64,000 nucleotides of DNA from Paraclostridium benzoelyticum (GTDB taxonomy: Bacteria > Bacillota > Clostridia > Peptostreptococcales > Peptostreptococcaceae): the NCBI RefSeq assembly GCF_001006285.1, contig NZ_LBBT01000184.1:18665-82664 (forward strand), read 5' to 3'. Shown here in pieces: positions 18,215 to 27,723 of the stretch; position 1 is the first letter of the stretch; each line of letters opens with the position of its first letter. The translations under genes and the position numbers were made by a program. The notes beneath the pieces were generated by a model that worked only from the letters and a program-made list of their open reading frames with translations, ran no database searches and had not been told where the DNA came from.

Positions 18215-19366
18215 TTAATTCTTGTATTCAGAAAAGGATAAATAAAAGCAAGACCCTTTATTTATTTCACTATCTACCACTACTATTCCATTACATAAAT
18301 CACACACATGTGATACTAAACTTAAACCTATACCATATCCATCTTTTTTTAAATCATTAATTCTATATTTATTGTTAAATATATTATCTATAAAATTTTT
18401 TTCCATCCCAATTCCGTTATCTTCTACTTTAATTATTACGCTATTGTATTTATTTCTTACAGATACTCTTATTTTTTTATTCTCACCATACTTTACTGCG
18501 TTATCAACCAAATTACTTACTGCTCGATATATCCATCTTTCCTTAGCCAAAATAGTTGTATTATTTTCTTCATCAAAATCAAACTCAATATTTTTATAAT
18601 TTTTTTGATATATATCACAAACACTCGCACATACTAAAGAAACATCTACCCCCACCATCTCATCATCTGTTTTTAAGTCACTTAAAGTTAATACATCATC
18701 TATACTATCAGTAATATTATCTATCAATTTAATATACTCTTGATTGTTGTCTATTTCTAAATTGGTTCTTAATATAGCAATAGCATTTTTTTGTTCATGT
18801 GATAAATAAGAATTTAACTTTTTATAGTCCTCTAAATTTTGTTTAAATTTTTCCTTTATATTTTCATAAGCTATTCCAAAAGTTTTGCTTACTAAGTATG
18901 GATTAAAATCATCATCAAGTTCATTTAAATTTTTCACAATATTTTCTATTTCTTTATCATGAATCTTATTTAATACTATCCACAATATTAAAGATGACAA
19001 TATTAAAACAAAGAAAAAGATTAAAACTATACTTAATATGTCTTTAAATCCTATCTTCAGGTAAGCTCTTCCGATTTCAGCTACATCTACTAACTTACTT
19101 GTACCTGTCATTTTATGACTTTCAAAGCTTTCATTATACTCTTTTAAATTTGGATAACTGCCTTCCTTTAGTGCTCTATATATTAAATCTCCTTCATTAG
19201 ATATAGAAGTACTAATAATAATAGCTTTCGCATCTTTTATATTTGTTTTAGCTTCTAAATTATTAAAAGATCCTTTTATTTTATATAATCCAACTCCTAT
19301 AACAAGTGATAGTATTAATGAATATATTATTATAGCTAGTCCACTTTTAAAGTTTACTCTACGCAT
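18215..19366 (-). CDS. Sensor histidine kinase with HExxN-type H-box
   Basis: About 383 residues. Two membrane helices (about 11-28 and 110-135) enclose an 80-residue sensor loop, followed by a linker, a phosphoacceptor helix with His near 188 in YLSHEQKNAIAILRTNLE, and an HATPase domain (NLVDNAVKYGEN; VEDNGIGMEKN; GYGIGLSLVSHV). The H-box reads HEQKN rather than the usual HELRTP. The gene overlaps the response regulator by about 13 bases. I use ATG 19366; a TTG two codons upstream also has a usable ribosome site. It would act on the adjacent regulator to control the exporter. Confidence 0.88.
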   Translation of the reverse strand: MRRVNFKSGLAIIIYSLILSLVIGVGLYKIKGSFNNLEAKTNIKDAKAIIISTSISNEGDLIYRALKEGSYPNLKEYNESFESHKMTGTSKLVDVAEIGRAYLKIGFKDILSIVLIFFFVLILSSLILWIVLNKIHDKEIENIVKNLNELDDDFNPYLVSKTFGIAYENIKEKFKQNLEDYKKLNSYLSHEQKNAIAILRTNLEIDNNQEYIKLIDNITDSIDDVLTLSDLKTDDEMVGVDVSLVCASVCDIYQKNYKNIEFDFDEENNTTILAKERWIYRAVSNLVDNAVKYGENKKIRVSVRNKYNSVIIKVEDNGIGMEKNFIDNIFNNKYRINDLKKDGYGIGLSLVSHVCDLCNGIVVVDSEINKGSCFYLSFSEYKN

Positions 19367-20025
19367 AAACAATAGCCCTTTCCTCTAACATTAACTAATA
19401 CATCTTGACCTTGTATATTTTTCAATTTATTTTTTAACCTTGATATATGTACTCTTAATACTGATGAAAATGGATCAAAGTTTTCATCATATACATGTTC
19501 TACAATTTCCTCACTAGAAACAACTGCAGGGTGTTTATAGCAGATGTACTCTAATATATCAAACTCTTTTATTGCAAGTATTACCTCTTTTTCATCTATA
19601 TACACAGTACGATTTACTGGGTTAAGTTTTAAAGTTCCAATATTTATAATTGGATTAGTTCTCCCATGGAATCTTCTTATTACTGCGTGAATTCTTGCCC
19701 TAACTTCTAATAGTTGAAATGGCTTTGTTATATAATCATCTGCTCCATTATCTAATCCTATTGCTAAGTCTGATACATTATCTCTTGCTGTTATTATTAT
19801 TATTGGTGTATCTATTGACTTTTTTCTAAGGTATTTTAGTACTTCTATTCCATCAGTATCTGGAAGGTTTAAATCTAATAATATAACATCATATTCATTA
19901 ATGCTTGCTTTCTCCTCTCCTTCTTCTCCAGTATTTGATATATCTACTTTAAAGTTCATATTTTCTAACCCTTTTTTCATTGAGTTTGACAGTTCTATAT
20001 TATCTTCTATAACTAGTAATCTCAT
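19354..20025 (-). CDS. OmpR-family response regulator
   Basis: A 223-residue regulator: receiver with VIEDN acidic pocket, phospho-Asp in VILLDLNLPDTDG, IIITARD and DDYITKPFQLLEVRARI switch residues; winged helix with AIKEFDILEYICYKHPAVVSSEEIVEHVY and SVLRVHISRLKNKLK. The upstream box (20089-20106) is repeated before the ABC operon, which points to autoregulation plus control of the exporter. Confidence 0.92.
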   Translation of the reverse strand: MRLLVIEDNIELSNSMKKGLENMNFKVDISNTGEEGEEKASINEYDVILLDLNLPDTDGIEVLKYLRKKSIDTPIIIITARDNVSDLAIGLDNGADDYITKPFQLLEVRARIHAVIRRFHGRTNPIINIGTLKLNPVNRTVYIDEKEVILAIKEFDILEYICYKHPAVVSSEEIVEHVYDENFDPFSSVLRVHISRLKNKLKNIQGQDVLVNVRGKGYCLCVE

Positions 20026-20088
20026 TTTTATATCTCCTTATAAATCAATAAATTAAAATTTTATATCATTATACTTTATCATATTTAA

Positions 20089-20106
20089 TGTTTATCCAAT
20101 GTTAAC
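20089..20106 (-). promoter_or_regulatory. Response-regulator box upstream of the regulator-kinase operon
   Basis: Minus strand GTTAACATTGGATAAACA, nearly identical to 18170-18187, ending 15 bases before a TATAAT box. It is about 65-80 bases upstream of the regulator's start codon. Confidence 0.7.
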
Positions 20107-20126
20107 AGGTTATACAATATAAATAA

Positions 20127-20173
20127 AAAAAAATGTAGTTACTAAGTTTTCACACTTAATAACTACATTTTTT
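20127..20173 (-). terminator. Terminator after the DUF5692 gene
   Basis: AAAAATGTAGTTA / TAACTACATTTTT stem with long A and T tracts; ends the hypB-oxidoreductase-DUF5692 operon on the minus strand. Confidence 0.75.
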
Positions 20174-20176
20174 TAT

Positions 20177-21112
20177 CTATTTATTTTCAGCTAATACTTG
20201 TTGATACGCATCAGTATCTGTGTAAATTTCATCCTTTATTGGATTAAGTTTATTTTTTCTTACCTTATTAAATTGGTAAATTGCTAAAGCTGCATTCACA
20301 GCTAAAGATATTAAACTTACCACAAAGAAAGCTGTTTTGTTATGTGTTGTAGGAACTGGTGCTATTCTATCAGCAAATTGAGGAACAGTCATAACAAACA
20401 TAATCCAAAGAGCTAATGTTTGAGCACGATGTTGCAACCAAGCTCCTTTTTTTATAAAGAAAGTTGGTATTGTACATGAAAGTAATAAAGCTACTCCACA
20501 ATAAATTGAGTGGTCTGATATACAGTTATAAGTATAAGCGAAATTCCATACATCATAAGCTATAACCCATGTCCATATCATATCTGGCCATATCATATCC
20601 TTTGTTTTATCTTTAGATATAAATATTCCATAACAACCACAAATTGTAACTATATTTAATAAACCTGCTATACCATTCATAATATTCCAAGGTCCAGATA
20701 TAGTCCAAAGATTATCTACGACTCCACCATCAGTTAATCCATAAGTGAAAATTTGAAAATCTCTAATAGAAGCTTCAAATATATTTAATGCTAAAATAAT
20801 CGCTGGAAGAGCCAATGCCCATTTTTTCTTTTGTAACGATGGAATATATCTAAGAGCCATAAACCAAACACACCCAGCAAGTGCCGAATAAGTTTTAACC
20901 CAGTTAAACCAAGTTCCTGTTCCATATTCATTGCCTGGCGCTGCTGTAGTTGGCCAAACAAAAATTGTTAAAAATGTAGGCACTATTATAAACAATAATA
21001 TTCCCGTCCATTTTGTTGATCTTCCAAGTTCATTAAATGCCATCAATGCAAGTAATACAAATAGGAAAATTCCCCATCCTTCAAAGGTCATTTTTTCATA
21101 TAAAATCCCCAT
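20177..21112 (-). CDS. DUF5692-family integral membrane protein
   Basis: A 311-residue polytopic protein with about eight or nine hydrophobic helices, unusually rich in Trp (TKWTGI, GTWFNWVKTY, MIWPDMIWTWVIAYDVWNFAYTY). It has a short cytoplasmic C-terminal tail, KVRKNKLNPIKDEIYTD. I recognise it as the DUF5692 type, for which I know no function. It ends the operon of HypB and the Fe-S/FAD oxidoreductase and begins 31 bases after the oxidoreductase stop with its own GGGG-type ribosome site. Conserved Asp, His and Cys near the middle helices (YNCISDHSIYCGV) could be functional. A membrane partner that accepts electrons from, or supplies substrate to, the oxidoreductase is a reasonable guess, not shown by the sequence. 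Confidence 0.7.
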   Translation of the reverse strand: MGILYEKMTFEGWGIFLFVLLALMAFNELGRSTKWTGILLFIIVPTFLTIFVWPTTAAPGNEYGTGTWFNWVKTYSALAGCVWFMALRYIPSLQKKKWALALPAIILALNIFEASIRDFQIFTYGLTDGGVVDNLWTISGPWNIMNGIAGLLNIVTICGCYGIFISKDKTKDMIWPDMIWTWVIAYDVWNFAYTYNCISDHSIYCGVALLLSCTIPTFFIKKGAWLQHRAQTLALWIMFVMTVPQFADRIAPVPTTHNKTAFFVVSLISLAVNAALAIYQFNKVRKNKLNPIKDEIYTDTDAYQQVLAENK

Positions 21113-21142
21113 AATGCACCCCTAATCTATTTTATTTTAATT

Positions 21143-23827
21143 TTATTTTGCAAATACATCCTTAACTTTCTTTCCTATTATTCTACCTTTTCTTCTTATA
21201 ACGTTTTTAACTACTGCTGGTTTTAAATCTTCATAAGCTACACCTTCTGCATCATATTTTCTTACTAATGATATAGCGTCAAACTTACATTTTGTAGTAC
21301 ATTGACCACAACCTACGCACATATATTCATCTACAACAGTAGCTCCACAACCTAAACATCTTTCTGTTTCTTTTTTCATTTGTTCTTCTGTAAAAGTAAG
21401 ACGCATATCTTTGAAAGATTCTTTTGCATCTACGCCAGATTTATGATTTGGTCTTTGTCTTGGCATATTGTCATATCCTTCTAATTGTAAGCTTTTCTTA
21501 TCAAATTCATGATAATCTCTTCTATCACGTCCATTTACTAAACTTTGCCCTGGCTGAACAAAACGGTGAATTGATATAGCTCCTTGTTTGCCTGCTGCTA
21601 TTGCATCTATTGCAAATCTAGGACCAGTGTATGAATCTCCTCCCGCAAATATATCAGGTTCATTTGTTTGATAAGTAAATCCATCAACTTTTATTGTGTT
21701 ATTAGGATTTAACTCTGCTTTACTTCCTTTAAGTAAATCACCCCAGTCAATACTTTGACCTACTGAAATTAGAACATAATCAGCATCTACTACTTTTAAA
21801 TTCTCTTCATCAAATACTGGAGAGAATCTTCCGTTTTCATCAAATACAGAAACACATTTCTTAAATTCAACCCCTACTACTTTTCCATCTTCTACAATTA
21901 TTCTATTAGGTCCCCAAGAGTTATTTATTACTATATCCTCTTCTAAAGCTTCTTCTATTTCTTCTTCTAAAGCAGGCATTTGTTCACGATTTTCTAAGCA
22001 GAACATATTTACACTATCTGCACCTACTCTTGTTGCATTTCTTGCAACGTCTATCGCAACATTTCCTCCACCTATAACAACTCCTTTTCCATTTAGTTTT
22101 ACATCTTCACCTAAATTAACATCACGTACAAATTCTACTCCTGGTATAACACCTTCTGCATCTTCACCTTCTATATTTAATCTTCTACCAGCTTGTGCCC
22201 CGATTGCCAAATAGAAAGCTTTATATCCATCTTTTCTTAATTCATCTAATGTAATATCCTTACCTACTTCTATACCTGTTTTAAATTCTACGCCCATTTG
22301 TCTTAGTATTTCTATTTCAGCATTAACTACTTCTTTTTCCAATCTGAAAGAAGGAATTCCTAAAGTTAACATACCACCAAGAGCTTTTTGTTTTTCAAAT
22401 ACTGTTACCTTGTATCCATCTATTGATAAATAATATGCACATGAAAGCCCAGCAGGTCCTCCACCTATTATTGCAATCTTTTTACCGTAATTATGTCTTT
22501 TTTTAGGAATGAATCTATGCTCTTCTTTTAAGTCTTGTTCAGCTACAAACTTTTTAATTTCATCTATAGCTATTGGTGAATCTATATCCCCTCTTGTACA
22601 TGCTGATTCACACTTTCTTGGGCAGATACGACCACATATAGCTGGGAATGGATTTTCTTGTTTTATAAGTTCCAAAGCTTCTTTGTATCTTCCTTGTGAT
22701 GCAAGTTTAATATATCCTTGAACAGCTATATGAGCAGGGCATGCAGTCTTACATGGACTTGTTCCACTTTCTACTACATCTTCTCTATTAATTCTATAAT
22801 CTTCATTCCATCTCTCTGGTCCCCAATTAGTATTTCTTGGCGTTTCTTTTCTTTCTATTTTGTCTACAATAGGTTTACTAGAACATAATTTTTGACCAAG
22901 TTTTAAAGCATTAGTTGGACAGTTAACTACACACTCTCCACAAGCAACGCACTTATCTTTATCTACTTTAGATACATAGTTAGAACGTACCATATCAGTA
23001 TTTGCAAACATATTTCCACCCTTAAGTGCTAAACAAGAACATCCACAGCAATTGCATATTGCATGAGTTTTTCCTGATCCATCTAAGTTTGGTATTTGGT
23101 GCATTAACCCATTTTCTTCAGCTCTTTTTATTATTTCAAAAGCTTCTTCTCTAGTTATTTTTTTACCTCTACCTGTTCTTATGTAGTATTCAGCTGCATG
23201 GCCTAATTGAATACACATATCTTCTTTTAGATGTCCGCATCCTTCTCCCATACTTTCTCTTGCTGTACGACATGAACAGTCTGATACAGAGAATTTATCA
23301 CTCTCATTTAAATATTTTGATATTTCCTCATATGAAGCTCTTCTTGTTTCTCCATCTATTGCAGTTTCTATTGGAATAACACGCATAAGCCCTACACCTG
23401 GAGGAAAACTTCCTGTAGATCTTGGTCCATTTTCCACACCATAATCATGAAATGCTTTAGGAATTTGCGGATATTTTTTAGCCTGTTCCTTATTGTTAAC
23501 CATCATTTCCATAATTCCTGGTACCCAAGTTTCATACCAGAAAGTATCTACACCATCTATTTCGTTAACGAAAACTACCCCTATTTCTGATAATTCTAAT
23601 AGTAGCTCTGTACACTTCTCAACACTCTTACCACATAAAGGTGCTACTTTCTCAGCTGTTGTTTTCTTTCTAATCTCCATACAAAGTAAAACTTCTGCCA
23701 TTTCATCTGTTACAACTGGCTCTAAAATTCTATAACGTGCATCATTTTCACCAAAGTACCCTCTAGACCCTGGTTTCTTTCCACTAACTTGGTTTGCAAA
23801 TTGAAGAACCTTTTCTTTAACTGCCAT
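21143..23827 (-). CDS. Multi-cluster Fe-S / FAD oxidoreductase (GltD-like core)
   Basis: An 894-residue soluble redox protein with several domains in order. Residues 1-150 form a winged-helix-like lead. A Cys-rich domain has CSCR at 184-187, Cys197 and Cys205, then CNCCGCSC at 258-265. A ferredoxin motif CVACGECVVNCP lies at 293-304. A GltD/NfnB-type N-terminal cluster domain starts at Cys359. The FAD-binding IIGGGPAGLSCAYYL lies near 453 and the NAD(P)-binding VVIGGGNVAIDVARNATRVG near 600. The C-terminal Cys clusters are ERCLGCGATVVDEYMCVGCGQCTTKC. It would pass electrons between NAD(P)H, flavin and several [4Fe-4S] clusters. It sits between HypB and DUF5692. The partner and substrate are unknown, and glutamate synthase is unlikely because no large subunit is nearby. 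Confidence 0.85.
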   Translation of the reverse strand: MAVKEKVLQFANQVSGKKPGSRGYFGENDARYRILEPVVTDEMAEVLLCMEIRKKTTAEKVAPLCGKSVEKCTELLLELSEIGVVFVNEIDGVDTFWYETWVPGIMEMMVNNKEQAKKYPQIPKAFHDYGVENGPRSTGSFPPGVGLMRVIPIETAIDGETRRASYEEISKYLNESDKFSVSDCSCRTARESMGEGCGHLKEDMCIQLGHAAEYYIRTGRGKKITREEAFEIIKRAEENGLMHQIPNLDGSGKTHAICNCCGCSCLALKGGNMFANTDMVRSNYVSKVDKDKCVACGECVVNCPTNALKLGQKLCSSKPIVDKIERKETPRNTNWGPERWNEDYRINREDVVESGTSPCKTACPAHIAVQGYIKLASQGRYKEALELIKQENPFPAICGRICPRKCESACTRGDIDSPIAIDEIKKFVAEQDLKEEHRFIPKKRHNYGKKIAIIGGGPAGLSCAYYLSIDGYKVTVFEKQKALGGMLTLGIPSFRLEKEVVNAEIEILRQMGVEFKTGIEVGKDITLDELRKDGYKAFYLAIGAQAGRRLNIEGEDAEGVIPGVEFVRDVNLGEDVKLNGKGVVIGGGNVAIDVARNATRVGADSVNMFCLENREQMPALEEEIEEALEEDIVINNSWGPNRIIVEDGKVVGVEFKKCVSVFDENGRFSPVFDEENLKVVDADYVLISVGQSIDWGDLLKGSKAELNPNNTIKVDGFTYQTNEPDIFAGGDSYTGPRFAIDAIAAGKQGAISIHRFVQPGQSLVNGRDRRDYHEFDKKSLQLEGYDNMPRQRPNHKSGVDAKESFKDMRLTFTEEQMKKETERCLGCGATVVDEYMCVGCGQCTTKCKFDAISLVRKYDAEGVAYEDLKPAVVKNVIRRKGRIIGKKVKDVFAK

Positions 23828-23862
23828 CTTAATCCCCCTAAAAATTATAATTTTTATATTTT

Positions 23863-24531
23863 TTAATTATTCCAAGTCTTTACTTCTTCTCTTATCCAAT
23901 TAGCCCATTCATCTATACCTTCTCCAGTTTTAGCTGATATCTCTATAACTTTTGCATTTGGATTTCTTTTTTTAATATGTTCTTTAACTAAATCTAAATC
24001 AAAGTCAAAATACTCTATAGCATCAATTTTATTTATTAAAACCACATCCACTACTGAAAATATTAATGGGTATTTTAAAGGTTTATCATGTCCTTCTGGT
24101 ACGCTAAGTATCATAGCATTTTTAGAAGAACCAGTATCAAATTCTGCTGGACATACTAAATTCCCCACATTTTCTAATATTACAAATTCAACATCATCTG
24201 TTCCAAGCTCTACTAAACCTTGCTTAGTCATATCTGCATCTAAATGACACATTCCACCTGTATGTAACTGTATTACCTTTGCCCCTGTTTTTGAAACAGT
24301 ATCAGCATCAACATCTGAATCTATATCAGCTTCCATAACCCCTATTTTCATCTCATCTTTTAAAGCTTCAATAGTTCTTAAAACTGTTGTAGTCTTCCCT
24401 GAACCAGGAGAAGACATTAAATTTAATAAAAAAGTATTTTCTTTCTTTAAGTCAGATCTAAGCAAATCTGCTTGTTCATCATTATTCTTAAAAACACTTT
24501 CCTTTATCTCTATAACTTTATACTTTTCCAT
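23863..24531 (-). CDS. hypB: HypB-type nickel-incorporation GTPase
   Basis: A 222-residue SIMIBI-class GTPase. P-loop SSPGSGKTTT at 40-49, Asp-rich switch MEADIDSDVDADT, guanine-specificity NKIDAI, and the metal site Cys95-His96 in GGMCHLD plus Cys127 in NVGNLVCPAEFDTG. These are the nickel/zinc ligands of archaeal HypB, at the same residue numbers. It lacks the His-rich N-terminal extension of storage-type HypB. HypB normally loads Ni into [NiFe]-hydrogenase or helps urease, yet no hydrogenase, HypA or urease gene is in view. Being first in an operon with a redox protein and a membrane protein, it may serve a metal enzyme encoded elsewhere or act within this operon. Confidence 0.9.
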   Translation of the reverse strand: MEKYKVIEIKESVFKNNDEQADLLRSDLKKENTFLLNLMSSPGSGKTTTVLRTIEALKDEMKIGVMEADIDSDVDADTVSKTGAKVIQLHTGGMCHLDADMTKQGLVELGTDDVEFVILENVGNLVCPAEFDTGSSKNAMILSVPEGHDKPLKYPLIFSVVDVVLINKIDAIEYFDFDLDLVKEHIKKRNPNAKVIEISAKTGEGIDEWANWIREEVKTWNN

Positions 24532-24839
24532 AAACTTACCCCCTAATATTTATTGATATTGTTAAAAGTATTTAGTATATTTACAATCAATCCTTTTACT
24601 TTGATTAATCTTATATCATCATTTGTTAACTTTGTAACATTCAACACAGAATTAATTTCACCGAATCACATTCTGTAATTAAAATATATCATCTTTACCA
24701 TATTTTGTAAATGTATACATGTCGTTTTCATTTGCTTTCTTTCACAACTTTTCATTATATATTTACTTTTTTTATGCTATACTAAATAATTATATAATTT
24801 ACTGTATTCACATTGCAGTGCTATAGAAAGGTATTTGTC
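24532..24839. promoter_or_regulatory. Divergent promoter region between hypB operon and TetR gene
   Basis: About 308 bases. Visible elements are an inverted repeat ACAGAAT / ATTCTGT with 17 bases between the arms (24647-24677), a perfect 10-base palindrome ATGTATACAT (24711-24720), and a TGCTATACT extended -10 (about 24775-24783) suited to the TetR gene. The palindromes are candidate TetR operators. I see no riboswitch fold. Confidence 0.45.
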
Positions 24840-25451
24840 ATGAAAAAATTAACTAATAGACAAAAACAAGCTATTGCAACCAAACTTAGAATTACACAAG
24901 TAGCAACTGAACTTTTTAAATTAAATGGATTTGATAGTGTAAAAATTCAAGATATCTGCCAAGCTGCAGAAATTTCAATAGGAGCTTTTTATCATCATTT
25001 TAAATCAAAAGCAGAAATAATCAACACGGCTTATGAACAAGTTGATATTTTAGTATTAGATAGACTTGAAACAAAAGATTTAGATTTAAATCTCGATAAA
25101 TTATTATTTTTATTAGGTGAAGGTGCTATTGTCATGGAAGAACTTGGTTGGGTATTTGTAAGTGAAATATATAAAAATTTACTTTCAATAGAATCAAAGT
25201 ATTCTACTAAACCTGACCGTTATATAGCATTAGAAGTTAGATCTATTATAGAAGATTCACTAAAAAGTGGTGAGTTAAATAGCTCTATTTCTTCATTTGA
25301 TTTGACTATGATAATTATGAGAATATCTAGAGGTACCATATTTGACTGGTGTCTTCATGAGGGAAGTTATGATCTTAAATCCAGAATGGAATTTGAATTA
25401 AACTTACTTCTTTCTAATTTTAAAACTCAAAAACATATTAAGCATAACTAA
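24840..25451 (+). CDS. TetR/AcrR family transcriptional regulator
   Basis: A 203-residue regulator: N-terminal helix-turn-helix (ITQVATELFKLNGFDSVKIQDICQAAEISIGAFYHHFKSKAEII) and an all-helical ligand domain. I choose the ATG at 24840, which follows a GAAAGG site; an upstream TTG opens the frame but has none. It is divergent from hypB, the usual arrangement for a TetR repressor controlling the opposite operon. The ligand is unknown. Confidence 0.88.
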   Translation: MKKLTNRQKQAIATKLRITQVATELFKLNGFDSVKIQDICQAAEISIGAFYHHFKSKAEIINTAYEQVDILVLDRLETKDLDLNLDKLLFLLGEGAIVMEELGWVFVSEIYKNLLSIESKYSTKPDRYIALEVRSIIEDSLKSGELNSSISSFDLTMIIMRISRGTIFDWCLHEGSYDLKSRMEFELNLLLSNFKTQKHIKHN

Positions 25452-25490
25452 AAAGGACTGTGAGTTTTATCTCACAGTCCTAAAAATTTA
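25452..25490. terminator. Bidirectional terminator
   Basis: Perfect 11-base arms AGGACTGTGAG / CTCACAGTCCT around TTTTAT, with A and T tracts, between the convergent TetR and phosphoglycerol transferase genes. Confidence 0.85.
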
Positions 25491-25507
25491 AAATCATTTT
25501 CTTTTAA

Positions 25508-27343
25508 TTATTTCATAGGTGAATATACACTATCTTTGTTTTCAGATATAAATTCGTCATTAAAGAAATTACTGTTATTTCCTAACTCTGACTCTACTGT
25601 TTTTAGTCCTTTATTTTCTATTAATGTTTTTTGGTTAGAGAATAAATTTGTTCCTAATCCTAGCTTATCACCACTAATTTTGATATCCATACTAGCTAAA
25701 ATAGTTGGGAACATATCAAATGGAGCAAACTCTCTATTTTTTGTGTTTTTTGTTTGTACTGGAGAATTTAATATTAAATTAAATATATTTCTTTTATACG
25801 ATGGATCAAAATCTTTAAAAAAGTTTTTATCCATACTTAAATGGTCTCCTGTTAGTACAATAGTAGTATTTTCATAAAATGGTTGTTGTTGAATCCATCT
25901 TACAAATTCAACTGTTTCTTTTGTTGAGTAAGAAATAACATTCGCATATTGAGAGTCATGTTTTTTCTCTGCATTAGGTGATAGATACCCATCTGGAAAA
26001 TGAGTATCAGCGGTTTCCATAGTAAAGTTAAATGGTTTACCTTCTTTAGATAATCTAGTTAACTCATCCTTAGCAAAATCATATAATTTATCATCTTCAA
26101 ATCCCCACCAAACAGCATAATCTTGTGGAATAAGTTTTTTCTTTTTAGCAGCTTTATAATCAAATATATTGAAGTTACCATGAGTTTTAAAATAAGTTGT
26201 TAGTCCTCCAAAATCAGCATCAGCTCCGAACATTATTGTCTGATTATAACCTTGTGATTCTAGCATATCTCCTATAGATATAGCTCCAGGTAAAAAACTA
26301 CCAGAAGTTCCATATGAATTACCATCCATAGGTATTTTTAAAGGAATTCCCATTCCCATATTTATCATAGATGCTACAGACCAAGATGAACCATACGTTT
26401 GGTAAGGTCCTCCTAATTTATCATTATTTGAGAAAGATACTCCTTCTTTTGATAATTCATATAATTCAGGCATTAGATTAACATCCATATTACCACCTAA
26501 ATCTTTAGATAAGTAAGAATTTTCCACAGACTCTAAATAAATATGAATTAAATTTCTTTTTTTATTAGGAAATGATATTTTAGTTTTGTTAGGGTCAACA
26601 TAATTATCTGCTATGAATGTTGAATTAGATAAATATGCACTAAAAACTTCTTTTAAGCGCAATTTTCCAAATCCATAACTTACGCCTCCTATTAAAACTA
26701 TAAATGATAATACAATAGATGCCAATTTTAAATATCTTTGAGACAGTATCTTAATTTTTACATGATTTTTAACTACAAATATATCATAGTTAAAGTTTAA
26801 AACTATTAAAAATATAGTAGTTAATGTTACTGTTTTAAATATTGGATTACTTAAAATCTCTTGAGACATACCAGAAGCTGTTCCTTTAAGTGGAGATTTT
26901 AAATTGAAAAGAAATTGCTCTGGAGTAATTTCACCAAAGAAATTGACAAACCATCTTGAAAAAAATACAAATGTTACTCCAATTACAAAAAATACAACAG
27001 ATATTATACTAACAACTAATACTTTTTTACTCATTTTATTAGTAATTTTTGAAAAGCTAACATTTGAGTTCAATACTCCTTTTGCAAAAATAAAGCAAAC
27101 TCCTAAAAATAACGTGAATGCCATGTATTTATATGGAAATGCAGTTGTAGTGTACAAAACCCCTTCTAATATCTGAGGTTGATTAAATACGTATTTTACT
27201 AAATTTAATGATATTATATTAAATAATATAATAAAAAATAATAATTTTTTTATAATAGCCAAAGGTTTTTTATTATTTTCAAATAAAAAATAATCAACTA
27301 AAGATAGCAAAATACCTGGAATTAAATAACTTATTATTTGCAT
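25508..27343 (-). CDS. MdoB/OpgB-like phosphoglycerol transferase (LTA-synthase superfamily)
   Basis: A 611-residue membrane enzyme. Five membrane helices fill the first about 230 residues, and a large extracellular alkaline-phosphatase-fold domain follows. Conserved pieces are LIHIYLESVENSYL (metal-binding Glu), GSSWSVASMINMGMGIPLKIP (nucleophile region), TADTHFPDGYLSP and VLTGDHLSMD. The DTHFPDGY and GDHLxM forms and the SWSVAS nucleophile region look more like E. coli MdoB than staphylococcal LtaS. Such enzymes move glycerophosphate from phosphatidylglycerol to a glycan or teichoic-acid polymer. The usual Thr nucleophile appears to be Ser here, which should be checked by alignment. Single gene with its own ribosome site (AGGAGGG). 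Confidence 0.82.
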   Translation of the reverse strand: MQIISYLIPGILLSLVDYFLFENNKKPLAIIKKLLFFIILFNIISLNLVKYVFNQPQILEGVLYTTTAFPYKYMAFTLFLGVCFIFAKGVLNSNVSFSKITNKMSKKVLVVSIISVVFFVIGVTFVFFSRWFVNFFGEITPEQFLFNLKSPLKGTASGMSQEILSNPIFKTVTLTTIFLIVLNFNYDIFVVKNHVKIKILSQRYLKLASIVLSFIVLIGGVSYGFGKLRLKEVFSAYLSNSTFIADNYVDPNKTKISFPNKKRNLIHIYLESVENSYLSKDLGGNMDVNLMPELYELSKEGVSFSNNDKLGGPYQTYGSSWSVASMINMGMGIPLKIPMDGNSYGTSGSFLPGAISIGDMLESQGYNQTIMFGADADFGGLTTYFKTHGNFNIFDYKAAKKKKLIPQDYAVWWGFEDDKLYDFAKDELTRLSKEGKPFNFTMETADTHFPDGYLSPNAEKKHDSQYANVISYSTKETVEFVRWIQQQPFYENTTIVLTGDHLSMDKNFFKDFDPSYKRNIFNLILNSPVQTKNTKNREFAPFDMFPTILASMDIKISGDKLGLGTNLFSNQKTLIENKGLKTVESELGNNSNFFNDEFISENKDSVYSPMK

Positions 27344-27723
27344 AAGTTCCCTCCTAATAAATATTTCATTCTGTTAATTTACTTATTAGCTTACATAAAC
27401 ATCAAATTATAGGATGTAGACATATCTAATTAGCAAAACCTAAAAATTAATTTGAATCATTTACCCGCTTATATATATTACCATATTTTGCCTTTATTTT
27501 TGTAGAATATTGTTATTTTTATGTATTTTTTAGGTTCTTTTAGCTAACTTTCTTATATTATCGCTTATTTACTAATTTTCAATTAAAATGTTTCTAAAAG
27601 GCAGTTCGTACTATAAATTTGTTATTCCCCTCTCAAAAATAAAAAAAAGAGCTTTTCATGTTTTTACACCAAAGTGTATAACAATCCAAACTCTTTCTAT
27701 AATTATATTTTCTTAATATTTAT
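27344..27723. other. Intergenic region with bL25 terminator
   Basis: About 380 bases without a gene. The part near 27640-27700 has AAAGAG ... CTCTTT arms enclosing ACACTTTGGTGT and is followed on the minus strand by a run of eight T, a plausible terminator for the bL25 gene. The rest is plain AT-rich DNA, presumably the promoter of the phosphoglycerol transferase gene. Confidence 0.5.

Noticed and set aside
23863..24531. HypB as evidence for a [NiFe]-hydrogenase locus in the window
   Set aside because: No hydrogenase structural gene, HypA, HypC-F or metal-centre protease is present; the linked genes are of other families.
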